This document shows positions 29,358-38,122 of a DNA stretch of 64,000 nt, piece by piece. Below the pieces are notes generated by a model. The model did not search any database and was not told the DNA's origin. It saw only the letters and a list, made by a program, of their open reading frames with translations. The DNA is taken from NCBI RefSeq assembly GCF_020447105.2, contig NZ_CP096184.1:682001-746000 (forward strand), written 5' to 3'. Source of the DNA: Demequina sp. TMPB413 (GTDB lineage Bacteria > Actinomycetota > Actinomycetes > Actinomycetales > Demequinaceae). Position 1 is the first letter of the stretch, and the number at the start of each line of letters is the position of its first letter. The translations under genes and the position numbers were made by a program.

Positions 29358-29372
29358 TGATAATCATTGTCA
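29358..29372 (-). promoter_or_regulatory. Zur-box operator
   Basis: TGATAATCATTGTCA, a near-perfect palindrome centred on C (TGAxAAT-C-ATTxTCA), the form of Fur-family Zur operators in actinobacteria. It lies between znuA and the divergent glyS gene, so zinc-replete repression of znuACB-zur is likely. Confidence 0.85.
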
Positions 29373-29487
29373 ACTAGGAGCGCGGGCACGGGACCGGACC
29401 GAGCAACGGCGAGGGGGCAGTGGCACCGCGGTGCGTGACTAGACTGGGCGAGCACTTCAGGCAACCTTCAACCCAGGAGAGTTACCC

Positions 29488-30867
29488 ATGGCTACGCGCC
29501 TCGACGATGTCATTTCCCTTGCCAAGCGACGCGGTTTCGTGTTCCCGTGCGGCGAGATCTACGGTGGCACGCGGTCTGCCTGGGACTACGGGCCGCTGGG
29601 CGTCGAGCTCAAGGAGAACATCAAGCGCCAGTGGTGGCGCGCGATGGTCACCAGCCGCGATGACATCGTCGGCCTCGACTCCTCCGTGATTCTGCCCCCG
29701 CAAGTGTGGGAGGCCTCCGGTCACATCTCCGCGTTCGTGGACCCCCTCGTCGAGTGCCTGAGTTGCCACAAGCGCTATCGCGAAGACCACCTCCTCGAGG
29801 AGTTTGAAGAGAAGAAGGGCCGCGCGCCAGAGAACGGCCTGGCAGATATCGCTTGCGCCAACTGCGGCACCCGTGGGCAGTGGACGGAGCCCAAGATGTT
29901 CAACGGTCTGCTGCGCACCTATCTTGGCGCCGCCTCGGACGACTCCGGCCTTCACTACTTGCGCCCAGAGACGGCTCAAGGCATCTTCGTGAACTTTGCC
30001 AACGTGCTCTCGGCAAGCAGGCAGAAGCCGCCCTTCGGCATCGGCCAGATCGGCAAGAGCTTCCGCAACGAGATCACTCCAGGAAACTTCATCTTCCGTA
30101 CGCGCGAGTTCGAGCAGATGGAGATGGAGTTCTTCGTGGTGCCTGGCACCGACGAGGAATGGCACCAGTACTGGATCGACACCCGCATGGACTGGTACAC
30201 CGACCTTGGCCTCAGGCCAGAGAACTTGCGCCTGTACGAGCACCCCAAAGAGAAGTTGTCGCACTACTCCAAGCGCACCGTCGACATCGAGTACAGGTTC
30301 GGCTTCCAAGGAACCGAGTTCGGCGAGCTCGAAGGCATCGCCAACCGCACCGACTTCGACCTCAAGACCCATGCGCAGCACTCCGGCAAGGACCTCAGCT
30401 ACTTCGATCCCGCCACATCGGAGCGGTTCGTGCCGTACGTGATCGAGCCGGCCGCTGGTCTGACGCGCTCCCTCATGGCGTTCCTGGTGGAGGCCTACGA
30501 AGAGGAGGAGGTGCCCACCGCGAAGGGTGGCACCGAAACCCGCATGGTGCTCCGCCTCGACCGCAGGCTTGCGCCGGTCAAGGCGGCGGTGCTGCCGCTG
30601 TCCAAGACCGACGCCCTGAGGCCCACCGCCCAAAACCTCGCGAAGGAACTGCGCGGCGCATGGACCGTCGACTACGACGAGACGCAAAGCATCGGCAAGC
30701 GCTACCGCCGTCAGGACGAGGTGGGCACTCCTTTCTGCATCACCGTCGACTTCGAGACTCTCGACGATCAGGCCGTGACGATCCGCGACCGCGACACGAT
30801 GCTGCAAGAGCGCGTGAGCCTCGACAAGGTCAAGGGCTACCTCGCCGAGCGGCTCCTAGGCGCCTAG
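29488..30867 (+). CDS. glyS: Glycine-tRNA ligase (dimeric alpha2 type)
   Basis: 459 residues, ATG after GGAGAG. Motif 1 region [18 protein letters not shown], a Cys-rich insertion (CLSCHKRY...CANCGTRG), motif 2 [26 protein letters not shown], motif 3 [14 protein letters not shown] and a C-terminal anticodon-binding domain with [12 protein letters not shown]. Single-chain class II form, normal length. Confidence 0.97.
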   Translation: MATRLDDVISLAKRRGFVFPCGEIYGGTRSAWDYGPLGVELKENIKRQWWRAMVTSRDDIVGLDSSVILPPQVWEASGHISAFVDPLVECLSCHKRYREDHLLEEFEEKKGRAPENGLADIACANCGTRGQWTEPKMFNGLLRTYLGAASDDSGLHYLRPETAQGIFVNFANVLSASRQKPPFGIGQIGKSFRNEITPGNFIFRTREFEQMEMEFFVVPGTDEEWHQYWIDTRMDWYTDLGLRPENLRLYEHPKEKLSHYSKRTVDIEYRFGFQGTEFGELEGIANRTDFDLKTHAQHSGKDLSYFDPATSERFVPYVIEPAAGLTRSLMAFLVEAYEEEEVPTAKGGTETRMVLRLDRRLAPVKAAVLPLSKTDALRPTAQNLAKELRGAWTVDYDETQSIGKRYRRQDEVGTPFCITVDFETLDDQAVTIRDRDTMLQERVSLDKVKGYLAERLLGA

Positions 30868-30876
30868 GGAGAAGCC

Positions 30877-32031
30877 ATGGGAGCCGGACACAGCCACGAC
30901 GGACCGCGACCGCGCGCCTCCGAACGCACGACCACGATTCTCAGCGTCATCGTCGGCGTCATCATCTTTGTCACCCTGTGGGGCGCCGCAGCGGTCTGGC
31001 CGGACGACTTCAGCTTTCGCGGCTCGCTCGACGCCTTGGGCGAGGGATCCACCTGGGTGAGCGCCACCATCGAATCCGTCGCGGAGGACGGGTCGGCGAC
31101 GGCCATGGTGAAGGGCGAGGAAGGCGCCTACGTCAAGCCGATCTCGACTTTTGACGACCCCACCATCGTGCTCCAGCCCGGCGACAAGGTGCGCGCGCTC
31201 GAACTTCCCACCGGAGAATTGGGTTTCTCCGATTTCGAACGCAGCAGCCCGATGCTCGCACTGTTCATCGCGTACGTGATCGTGGTTCTCGCCGTCGCTC
31301 GCTGGCGGGGCCTTGGCGCGCTGCTGGGCCTTGTCGTCGCCTTCGGGGTGGTCTTCTTCTTCACGATCCCGGCGCTCTTCGACGGCGGCAACGCCCTCGT
31401 GATCGGGCTGGTGACGGGCTCTGGCGCCTTGTTCGCGCTCTTGTACATGGCACACGGCCCGAATGCGAGAACGACCACGGCCTATCTGGGCACCTTGGCG
31501 GGGCTTGCCGTCACGACAGTGCTTGCGTGGTGGGCCGTCGACGCCTCCAAACTCATGGGCTTCTGGAGCGAAAACCGTACCCACCTCGAGTTCTTCGAGC
31601 GCGGAGTCTCCTTGCAAGGAATCTTGCTGTCTGGCATCGTCTTGGCGGGTCTCGGTGTGCTCAACGACGTCACGGTGACCCAAGCGTCGGCCGTGTGGGA
31701 GTTGCGCGCTGTGCGACCGGATCTTGGGTGGGTCGCGCTGTACTTGAGAGGAATGCGCATCGGGCGTGACCACATCGCATCGACCGTCTACACGATCGCG
31801 TTCGCCTACGTGGGGGCGGCGCTTCCCACGCTCATGTTCATCTCGCTGTACGGGACCAGTCTGGGCTTCACCCTCACGTCCTCCGACATCGCTGAAGAGG
31901 TCGTCCGCACTCTCGTTGGCTCGATCGGGCTGGTGCTGGCTGTGCCACTCACCACGGCGATCGGCGCTCTCGTGGTGGCCTCGCCCGGATCGGTGGCCAG
32001 GACTCCAGAAACGGAGCAGCACGCGGAATAG
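30877..32031 (+). CDS. YibE/F-family membrane protein
   Basis: 384 residues. First helix at about 15-37 (TILSVIVGVIIFVTLWG), an extracytoplasmic domain to about residue 120, then a block of six or seven helices with AVARWRGLGALLGLVVAFGVVFFF, GLGVLNDVTVTQASAVWEL and FAYVGAALPTLM, all hallmarks of YibE/F. Function is not established. It starts 9 nt after glyS and is probably co-transcribed. Confidence 0.9.
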   Translation: MGAGHSHDGPRPRASERTTTILSVIVGVIIFVTLWGAAAVWPDDFSFRGSLDALGEGSTWVSATIESVAEDGSATAMVKGEEGAYVKPISTFDDPTIVLQPGDKVRALELPTGELGFSDFERSSPMLALFIAYVIVVLAVARWRGLGALLGLVVAFGVVFFFTIPALFDGGNALVIGLVTGSGALFALLYMAHGPNARTTTAYLGTLAGLAVTTVLAWWAVDASKLMGFWSENRTHLEFFERGVSLQGILLSGIVLAGLGVLNDVTVTQASAVWELRAVRPDLGWVALYLRGMRIGRDHIASTVYTIAFAYVGAALPTLMFISLYGTSLGFTLTSSDIAEEVVRTLVGSIGLVLAVPLTTAIGALVVASPGSVARTPETEQHAE

Positions 32032-32045
32032 TCCGGCACGCGGTA

Positions 32046-32061
32046 TGTGTTGCACATCACA
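32046..32061. promoter_or_regulatory. CRP/GlxR-like site upstream of EPS operon A
   Basis: TGTGTTGCACATCACA, one mismatch from TGTGA-N6-TCACA, 175 nt before the first glycosyltransferase gene. See the perfect site at 40066 in the paralogous operon. Confidence 0.55.
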
Positions 32062-32220
32062 CGCCGCGCGATTAGCGTGGAAAAGGTCCGACGCCGGACC
32101 AAGCGCTCGTAGCCCCCCGCAATTGCGGAGGCGGCTCGCTTGATCCCACTAGCGCTGCGTCCCCGCCCTTGATGCGGGCGACGCTCCTGCCCCTTGCACG
32201 CGAGCTTCTAGGACCCGCAC
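32062..32220 (+). other. Structured 5' leader of EPS operon A
   Basis: The 160-nt leader contains several potential hairpins: GGTCC/GGACC (from about 32086), CCGCAATTGCGG (about 32118) and CCCGCCCTTGATGCGGG (about 32162). I match it to no known riboswitch consensus. Confidence 0.35.
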
Positions 32221-33465
32221 ATGAATCTACTTTCCGACGTCCTGCAACACTTCTCGACGGAATGGCGGACCTACGTTCCCATCGCTCTCGCGGGGGCGAT
32301 CGTGTGGTCGTTGTGGCTGTATCGCTTCGTGCTATCCCGCTTTGCGCGGCCCATCCAGTCCGATTTCCGCACCACCACCTCGGTGGTGGTGCCGTCGTAC
32401 CACGAGGACCCCGACATCCTCATGTGGTGCCTCGACTCGTGGCGTGAACAGAACCCGACCGAAATCATCGTGGTGCTCGACGTCGAGGACGGGGAGGCCT
32501 ACCGCCGCATCAGCGAACTCGGCGACGAGCGCGTCAAGCCGGTGCTGTTCAAGCACGCGGGGAAGCGCTCCGCTCTCGGGCATGGAATTCGCCGCGCCAC
32601 CTCGGAGATTCTTGTGCTTGTCGACTCCGACACCTGGTGGCAGCCGCGCCTGTTGGAAGAGGTGCAGAAGCCGTTCATCGATGAGCGTGTGGGTGCGGTG
32701 AGTACTCATCAGAACGTTCAGGAGCGTCGCTCCAGTGTGTGGAGGAGAGTCGCAGACTGGCTGGTGAACCTCCGCTACTACGACTACGTCCCCGCGATGG
32801 GGCGGGCCGGGGGCGTCGCGTGCGTCTCCGGTCGCACCGCCGTGTACCGCCGCAAGGCCGTGATTCCCGTTCTTGAGAATCTGGAGAACGAGTTCTTCCT
32901 TGGCAAGCGCTGCATCGCAGGTGACGACGGCCGGCTCACCTGGCTCGTCCTCGCGTCAGGGTACAAAACGGTGCACCAGTCGACGGCGCGAGCGCTGTCG
33001 ATGTTCCCCTCGACGTTCAGGGCGTTCATCAAGCAGCGTGTGCGTTGGAGCCGCAACTCCTACCGGACCTACATGACGGCGATCGCGAAGGGCTGGCTGT
33101 GGCGCACCCCGCTCGTCACGCAGGTGACAGTGCTGCAGATTGTGCTGACGCCAGTGACGATGGGAATCACCATCGGCTACATCGCCTTCTCCCGACTCGA
33201 GTTCACGTGGCTGTCGGTCGGAGCGATCTCCGCTTGGCTCATCGTGAGTCGTGGCATCCGAGGGTTCTCCCACCTGATCAGGCACCCCCTCGATGTGTTG
33301 TACCTGCCCGTCGTCACGGCAACCGTGATCCTGATCGCCCTTCCGATCAAGGTGTACGCCTTCATCACCATGAACAAGCAGGGCTGGCTGACGCGCGACG
33401 CGACCGGGCGTGGCGGCGAGGGCCAGACCGCTTCGAGTCTCGAACCAAGGGAGCAATTGGTATGA
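32221..33465 (+). CDS. Processive family-2 glycosyltransferase, EPS operon A
   Basis: 414 residues. One N-terminal helix (about 18-38), a cytoplasmic GT2 domain and three or four C-terminal helices from about residue 298. Motifs for a processive beta-glycan synthase are present: D87/D90 in VLDVED, DSD at 135-137, GDDGR at 234-238 and QRVRW at 272-276. This is the hyaluronan synthase/NodC/Alg8-like arrangement. The neighbouring UDP-glucose dehydrogenase suggests UDP-glucuronate as one donor (inference). First gene of a four-gene unit; its stop overlaps the next ATG by 4 nt. Closely related to the protein at 40241. Confidence 0.9.
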   Translation: MNLLSDVLQHFSTEWRTYVPIALAGAIVWSLWLYRFVLSRFARPIQSDFRTTTSVVVPSYHEDPDILMWCLDSWREQNPTEIIVVLDVEDGEAYRRISELGDERVKPVLFKHAGKRSALGHGIRRATSEILVLVDSDTWWQPRLLEEVQKPFIDERVGAVSTHQNVQERRSSVWRRVADWLVNLRYYDYVPAMGRAGGVACVSGRTAVYRRKAVIPVLENLENEFFLGKRCIAGDDGRLTWLVLASGYKTVHQSTARALSMFPSTFRAFIKQRVRWSRNSYRTYMTAIAKGWLWRTPLVTQVTVLQIVLTPVTMGITIGYIAFSRLEFTWLSVGAISAWLIVSRGIRGFSHLIRHPLDVLYLPVVTATVILIALPIKVYAFITMNKQGWLTRDATGRGGEGQTASSLEPREQLV

Positions 33466-35393
33466 CCAAGACGATGACGATCATCGCCGTACTGGCGCTC
33501 GCCGGGCTCGCGTGGCTCGGACTCGGTTCTCGCGTGGATGCGCAAGCGCAGGGCGCTGAGGAGCCCGCGGACTCGGGCACCGAGACGGTGGCGTCCTATG
33601 ACGGGGACCCGGAAGCGGAAGCCTCCTGGGTTCAGCGCGAAGACGAACGCCTGGAACTCGTGGCCGACGTTCAAAGGGATGTGCGCACCGAGCCTGCAAC
33701 GCACAGCTACCCGTACCGCGTGGACACCGAGCCTTTCACTACGCTCGTGCTTCCACCACGGCCAGCCCCGTACACCGTGCCGGACCTCCTGAACGTTGCG
33801 CCCGACACCGTCACCAAGGACGTCACGGGCGTCGTGACCATTGGTGAGCACGTGGTGGTCGCCAGGGGGGCGACTCTCGAACTGACGTCGGACGACGCCA
33901 TGCGCATCAGGCTGCTCAGCAACGAGGAAGGCTTCGCCAGCATCGTCACGATCGGCGGCACGCTCGTTCTTGAGGGCTCCGAAAGCACGCAGCTCGCGGT
34001 GGCGAGCTGGGACGGCGACGGGCCCGACGAGACGACGGCGGACGGCAGGGCCTACATCCGCGCTTCAGGAGCCGAGGCGCGAGTGCGAAACGTTGACGTC
34101 TCCTCGCTCGGGTTCTGGAGCGGGAAGACGGGCGGGCTGTCCTTCGTCGGCAACGAATCCCCTAGGGACGCGCTCCCGCCGCTCGTCGAAGCCGGTTCGA
34201 CTGACAGCCACGCAGAAGCCGAGCGCGACACCACCACGGCGTCGCCTTCCGGGAATTTCGGTGCCACCGATGAACCGCTGCGCGCTCTGGCCCTCGCGCC
34301 AGCAGTCGAGGTCTATCGCACTCAGGTGACGGACAACGCCTTCGGCATGTTCGTGTCAGGGACAGGTCCTGCGCAGATCGCCGAGTCGACGGTGCTTGAC
34401 AGCCGAGTTGATGGCATCGTGATTCACCGCGACGCAGACGGCACGATGCTTTCGCACACGGAGGCGAGTTCGAGCGGCCGAGACGGGATCCGCGTGATGG
34501 CCGGATCCCATGCAGTGGCGTTGCTCGGGACTACCACCAACGACAACGGTCGCAACGGAGTCACGGTCTACGCCGACGCGCTTGCAGAGGGTCCTTCCGT
34601 GAGCGGTTCGAGCACGAGCCCGTTTAGCGATCACCGCATCGAGTCGAGTGTGGCGGAAAACAACGCCGACTTCGGCATCAGGATTCACGGCGGTGATTCG
34701 ATCGCCGTGAGCCACAACCGCGTTGACGGCGGTCGGTACGGCATTGCCGTCTCCGGTCCCGCTGAAGAGGTCTCGGTGGTGGGCAACCAGGTGGAGTCGG
34801 TCCAGTCTCAAGGCATCAGTTTCTGGGATGGCGTCGCGGGTGCGGCGCGCGCGAACAGCGTCGACGGCGCCCAGATTGGCATCTACGCGAGAGCGGCCGA
34901 CGCCGAACTGCTCGCTAACACGATTACTGATGCCACCGTTCACGGAGTCTCCGTCGTGGGCACCGCGACCGGGACCACGATCGCAGGAAACGAGGTGGCA
35001 GGGGCAGGATCGTCAGCCGTTGACACCTTGAGAGCTGAGGGCGCGGTGGTGTCCGAGACCAATGACGTAGCGAACTGGTCGTACGGCTCGTTCTTTGAGC
35101 GGGCGGTCGACTTCGCTACCACGCCGCTGTCGCTCATGTGGGCGTTGCTCGGGCTGATTCTGGCCCTCGCGGCGAGTGTGAGGATCCGCGCGCGTCGTGC
35201 AGGCGTCCGGCATCCCTATGAGGACAGGGAGCCGCTCGAGAAGCTCACGCCTGGTGCCATTGAACCGCAGGAGGTCCGTCGCGACGAGACCGCCAGCGGC
35301 CGGCACACGGACGTCCGTGACGAGCACGCGGAGAGCCAGTGGTTCGCTCCCGTGTTCGCGGATGATGACGCGAACGTAAGGAGTACGCGATGA
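33462..35393 (+). CDS. Membrane-anchored right-handed parallel beta-helix protein, EPS operon A
   Basis: 643 residues from ATG at 33462. Signal peptide (MTKTMTIIAVLALAGLAWLG...VDAQAQ), an N-terminal domain of about 190 residues, then beta-helix repeats with short Asn/Gly/Val turns (NAFGMFVSG, SRVDGIVIH, SGRDGIRVM, NADFGIRIHGG, GQIGIYARA-like). A single helix lies at about 553-576 (LSLMWALLGLILALAASVRI) before a 65-residue basic, then acidic, cytoplasmic tail. The topology puts the helix domain outside the membrane, next to the synthase. AlgG-like C5-epimerase or scaffold roles are possible; I find no DPHD motif of AlgG. Confidence 0.78.
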   Translation: MTKTMTIIAVLALAGLAWLGLGSRVDAQAQGAEEPADSGTETVASYDGDPEAEASWVQREDERLELVADVQRDVRTEPATHSYPYRVDTEPFTTLVLPPRPAPYTVPDLLNVAPDTVTKDVTGVVTIGEHVVVARGATLELTSDDAMRIRLLSNEEGFASIVTIGGTLVLEGSESTQLAVASWDGDGPDETTADGRAYIRASGAEARVRNVDVSSLGFWSGKTGGLSFVGNESPRDALPPLVEAGSTDSHAEAERDTTTASPSGNFGATDEPLRALALAPAVEVYRTQVTDNAFGMFVSGTGPAQIAESTVLDSRVDGIVIHRDADGTMLSHTEASSSGRDGIRVMAGSHAVALLGTTTNDNGRNGVTVYADALAEGPSVSGSSTSPFSDHRIESSVAENNADFGIRIHGGDSIAVSHNRVDGGRYGIAVSGPAEEVSVVGNQVESVQSQGISFWDGVAGAARANSVDGAQIGIYARAADAELLANTITDATVHGVSVVGTATGTTIAGNEVAGAGSSAVDTLRAEGAVVSETNDVANWSYGSFFERAVDFATTPLSLMWALLGLILALAASVRIRARRAGVRHPYEDREPLEKLTPGAIEPQEVRRDETASGRHTDVRDEHAESQWFAPVFADDDANVRSTR

Positions 35394-36430
35394 AGACAGG
35401 CCTAGCGTTAGGCGCTGCCGTATTGGCGGCCGTGGGCATTGCGGCGGTGGTGGTCATGTTGATGCCCGATCGCGAAGACCCCGATGCCTTGCCTTCGCTC
35501 ACTCGGCAACCGGCGACTCCCTCGGAGGCGCCCGTCGGCGAGTGTCCCGCCGCCACAGTCACGGTCGAGAGCGCCATTCAGTTGCACGAGGCGCTCGATG
35601 GGGCCGAGCCGGGCGACGTCATCGTCCTCGAGCCCGGCACCTACCAGGGAGAGTTTGTGGCGACGACCGATGGGACCGAGAGCGACCCCGTGGTGCTTTG
35701 CGGTCCTCGGGAGGCGGAGCTGGTGGGCCCAGGGCCCGACGACGCGTACGGCCTTCACCTCGATGGCGCCGACTACTGGCGCGTCTCCGGTTTCACCGTG
35801 CGCGACTCGCAAAAGGGTGTGATGGTCGACAACGGACATCACAACGTGATCGAGGGGCTCGACGTCCATTCGATTGGCGACGAGGCCATTCATCTGCGCT
35901 CCTTCAGCAGCGACAACGTGGTGCGCGGAAACGAGGTGCACGACACCGGCCTGCGCAAGCCGAAGTACGGCGAGGGAATCTACGTTGGCACCGCGGAATC
36001 GAACTGGTGCGACATCTCCGGGTGCGAACCCGACAACTCGGACCGCAACCTGATCGAGGCCAACACGATCTATGACGTGAGCGCAGAGGCCGTTGACATC
36101 AAGGAGGGCACCTCGGACGGGATTCTTCGGGACAACGACTTCGACGGCGCGGGGGCGTCCGACGAGGTGGATTCGTGGGTCGATGTGAAGGGCAATGACT
36201 GGCTGATCGAGGGAAACCGCGGAGTGAATGCCCCCCTCGATGGTTTCCAGACTCACGAGATCCTTGACGGCTGGGGCACAGGCAACATGTTTCGCGGCAA
36301 CGTCGCGACGGTTGACGCCGACGGATATGGCTTCTCTCTTACTCCTGAACGAGACAACTCCGTCTCCTGCGACAACGAGGTTTCAGGGGCAGGCGAAGGT
36401 TTCAGCAACGCGCAATGCCGCGAGGGCTAG
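35390..36430 (+). CDS. Secreted/anchored PL6-like parallel beta-helix protein, EPS operon A
   Basis: 346 residues, ATG overlapping the previous stop. An N-terminal signal anchor (LALGAAVLAAVGIAAVVVML) is followed by a segment much like chondroitinase B/PL6 N-termini: LHEALDGAEPGDVIVLEPGTYQGEF. Beta-helix coils then carry signatures shared with the 38123 and 43494 proteins: GDEAIHLRSFS, YGEGIYVGTAESNW, EAVDIKEGT, DSWVDVKG, DGFQTHEILDGWG. Paired Cys (WCDISGC) suggest a disulfide. Lyase or epimerase on a uronate polymer is inferred from fold and neighbours. Closest paralog at 43494. Confidence 0.78.
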   Translation: MKTGLALGAAVLAAVGIAAVVVMLMPDREDPDALPSLTRQPATPSEAPVGECPAATVTVESAIQLHEALDGAEPGDVIVLEPGTYQGEFVATTDGTESDPVVLCGPREAELVGPGPDDAYGLHLDGADYWRVSGFTVRDSQKGVMVDNGHHNVIEGLDVHSIGDEAIHLRSFSSDNVVRGNEVHDTGLRKPKYGEGIYVGTAESNWCDISGCEPDNSDRNLIEANTIYDVSAEAVDIKEGTSDGILRDNDFDGAGASDEVDSWVDVKGNDWLIEGNRGVNAPLDGFQTHEILDGWGTGNMFRGNVATVDADGYGFSLTPERDNSVSCDNEVSGAGEGFSNAQCREG

Positions 36431-36457
36431 CGCGACCATCACGAGGAAAGGAACAGT

Positions 36458-37870
36458 ATGGCTTCTGACAACATGCAACGGCACATACCCGACCGACCCA
36501 AGATGACGGTGATTGGCACCGGCTACCTTGGCGCCACCCACGCGGTCTCCATGGCCAGCCTCGGCTTTGACGTCATGGGAGTTGACGTTGACCCTGGCAA
36601 GATCGAAAAGCTCGCCGCCGGTGAAGTGCCATTCTTCGAACCAGGGCTGCCAGAACTCTTGGAGGAACAACTCGCTTCTGGCCGGTTGCGATTCACCACC
36701 TCCTTCGAGGAGGCCGCGCACTTCGGCGATGTCCACTTTGTGTGCGTGGGGACGCCCCAACGCAAGGACGGTCGCGGCGCGGATTTGACCTACGTCGAGC
36801 AGGCCGTCTCTGCGCTCGCGCAGCACGCGGATCGGCAAGCGCTGGTCATCGGCAAGTCCACTGTTCCCGTGGGAACCGCAGAGAAGCTCACGATGCTGGT
36901 CGACTCCATCACCAGGGAACCAGGGGTGCTGGAGATCGCCTGGAACCCCGAGTTCTTGCGCGAGGGCTACGCGGTCGAGGACACGCTGCATCCCGATCGC
37001 TTGGTGTTCGGCGTGGAGTCCGCTTGGGCCGAGCGCATGCTGCGAGCGGTATACGCGCCCGTCATCGACCAGGGCGTTCCTGTCGTCGTGGCCGACCTGC
37101 CGACGGCCGAGCTCGTCAAGGTAGCGGCGAACTCGTACCTGGCCACCAAGATTTCCTACATCAATGCTATGGCGGAGGTATGCGAGGCGTCCGGCGCTGA
37201 TGTGCAGGTGCTCTCGGAAGCGCTCGGATACGACAATCGGATTGGTTCGCTGTTCCTGAAGCCAGGGCTGGGCTTCGGCGGTGGCTGCCTCCCCAAGGAC
37301 ATCAGGGCCTTCACCGCCCGTGCCGAGGAACTTGGCGTTGGCCAGGCGGTCGAGTTCCTCCACCAAGTGGACGGCATCAACAACCGTAGGCGCCAGCGCA
37401 CCGTCGATCTGGTCAGCGAACTTCTCGACGGCGCGCTTCCAGGGGCCCGCGTCGTGTGCCTCGGTGCCACCTTCAAGCCCAACTCGGACGATGTGCGAGA
37501 CGCCCCTGCCCTCGACGTCGCTCGTCGTCTCGAGGAGGCGGGTGCCGACGTCGTGGTGTTCGACCCAGAGGGCATGGACAATGCGCGTCGAACCCACCCG
37601 CAGTTGACCTACTCCGCGACGTTCGCGGAGTCGCTCAAAGACGCCGACGCCGTGGTCCTGCTGACGGAGTGGGACAAGTTCAAGAACGCTGATCCCGAGA
37701 TGATGGGGGAACTCGTGCGCCGGCGCATCGTCGTCGACGGCAGGCACGCCCTTGACGCTGACGCATACCACCGCGCGGGCTGGGTTTACCGAGCACTCGG
37801 GCGGCCGGCCGACGTCCACTCGCAGATGGCTCGCCAAGACGCTCTCGACAAGGAGTTGTCGAGCGTCTGA
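36458..37870 (+). CDS. ugd: UDP-glucose 6-dehydrogenase, EPS operon A
   Basis: 470 residues. NAD-binding GTGYLGATHA (about 20-29), KSTVPVGT, NPEFLREGYAVED and the catalytic Cys277 in GFGGGCLPKDIRAF. The C-terminal UDP-binding domain has FKPNSDDVRDAPAL. It oxidises UDP-glucose to UDP-glucuronate; a GDP-mannose dehydrogenase is possible but the LGFGGGCLPKD form fits UGD. Preceded by GAGGAAAGGAA, 27 nt after the beta-helix gene. Confidence 0.92.
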   Translation: MASDNMQRHIPDRPKMTVIGTGYLGATHAVSMASLGFDVMGVDVDPGKIEKLAAGEVPFFEPGLPELLEEQLASGRLRFTTSFEEAAHFGDVHFVCVGTPQRKDGRGADLTYVEQAVSALAQHADRQALVIGKSTVPVGTAEKLTMLVDSITREPGVLEIAWNPEFLREGYAVEDTLHPDRLVFGVESAWAERMLRAVYAPVIDQGVPVVVADLPTAELVKVAANSYLATKISYINAMAEVCEASGADVQVLSEALGYDNRIGSLFLKPGLGFGGGCLPKDIRAFTARAEELGVGQAVEFLHQVDGINNRRRQRTVDLVSELLDGALPGARVVCLGATFKPNSDDVRDAPALDVARRLEEAGADVVVFDPEGMDNARRTHPQLTYSATFAESLKDADAVVLLTEWDKFKNADPEMMGELVRRRIVVDGRHALDADAYHRAGWVYRALGRPADVHSQMARQDALDKELSSV

Positions 37871-37900
37871 CATCGTTCCTGGTGATTCCACCAAGCATCG

Positions 37901-37931
37901 CGGGGTGCCCCCCATCATGGGGGGCACCCCG
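37901..37931 (+). terminator. Terminator of EPS operon A
   Basis: CGGGGTGCCCCCC and GGGGGGCACCCCG form a 13-bp perfect stem with a 5-nt ATCAT loop, followed by TCATCTTTCTC. Strong. Confidence 0.85.
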
Positions 37932-37945
37932 TCATCTTTCTCACA

Positions 37946-37961
37946 GGTGACGTTTCTCACA
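37946..37961. promoter_or_regulatory. CRP/GlxR-like site upstream of the solo beta-helix gene
   Basis: GGTGACGTTTCTCACA, one mismatch from TGTGA-N6-TCACA, just after the operon A terminator and 162 nt before the gene at 38123. Confidence 0.55.
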
Positions 37962-38122
37962 AACGGGTTAAAAGGCCCAAACATGGCTCCATACGGTTGC
38001 TACCTTCATGGCATCCCGGAGCCGGATTCGCCGCAAGGCGCGTGGCTCGATGTTCAGCAACAACACGGAGACGGACCTTCGCGGTCGTCCCGGGGGCTCA
38101 AGGCCCCAGTGAGGAAACACCC

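Noticed and set aside
33045..33461. N-terminal extension of the operon A beta-helix protein
   Set aside because: It lies inside the GT2 gene in another frame; the ATG at 33462 gives a proper signal peptide and overlaps the GT2 stop as in the paralogous operon.
38050..38122. Possible ydaO/c-di-AMP riboswitch before the solo beta-helix gene
   Set aside because: A CCGGATTCGCC segment is suggestive but the conserved long-range helices of the class are not seen.
37997..38122. Extended start for the solo beta-helix protein
   Set aside because: The upstream part lacks a signal peptide; ATG at 38123 follows GAGGAAAC and yields one.
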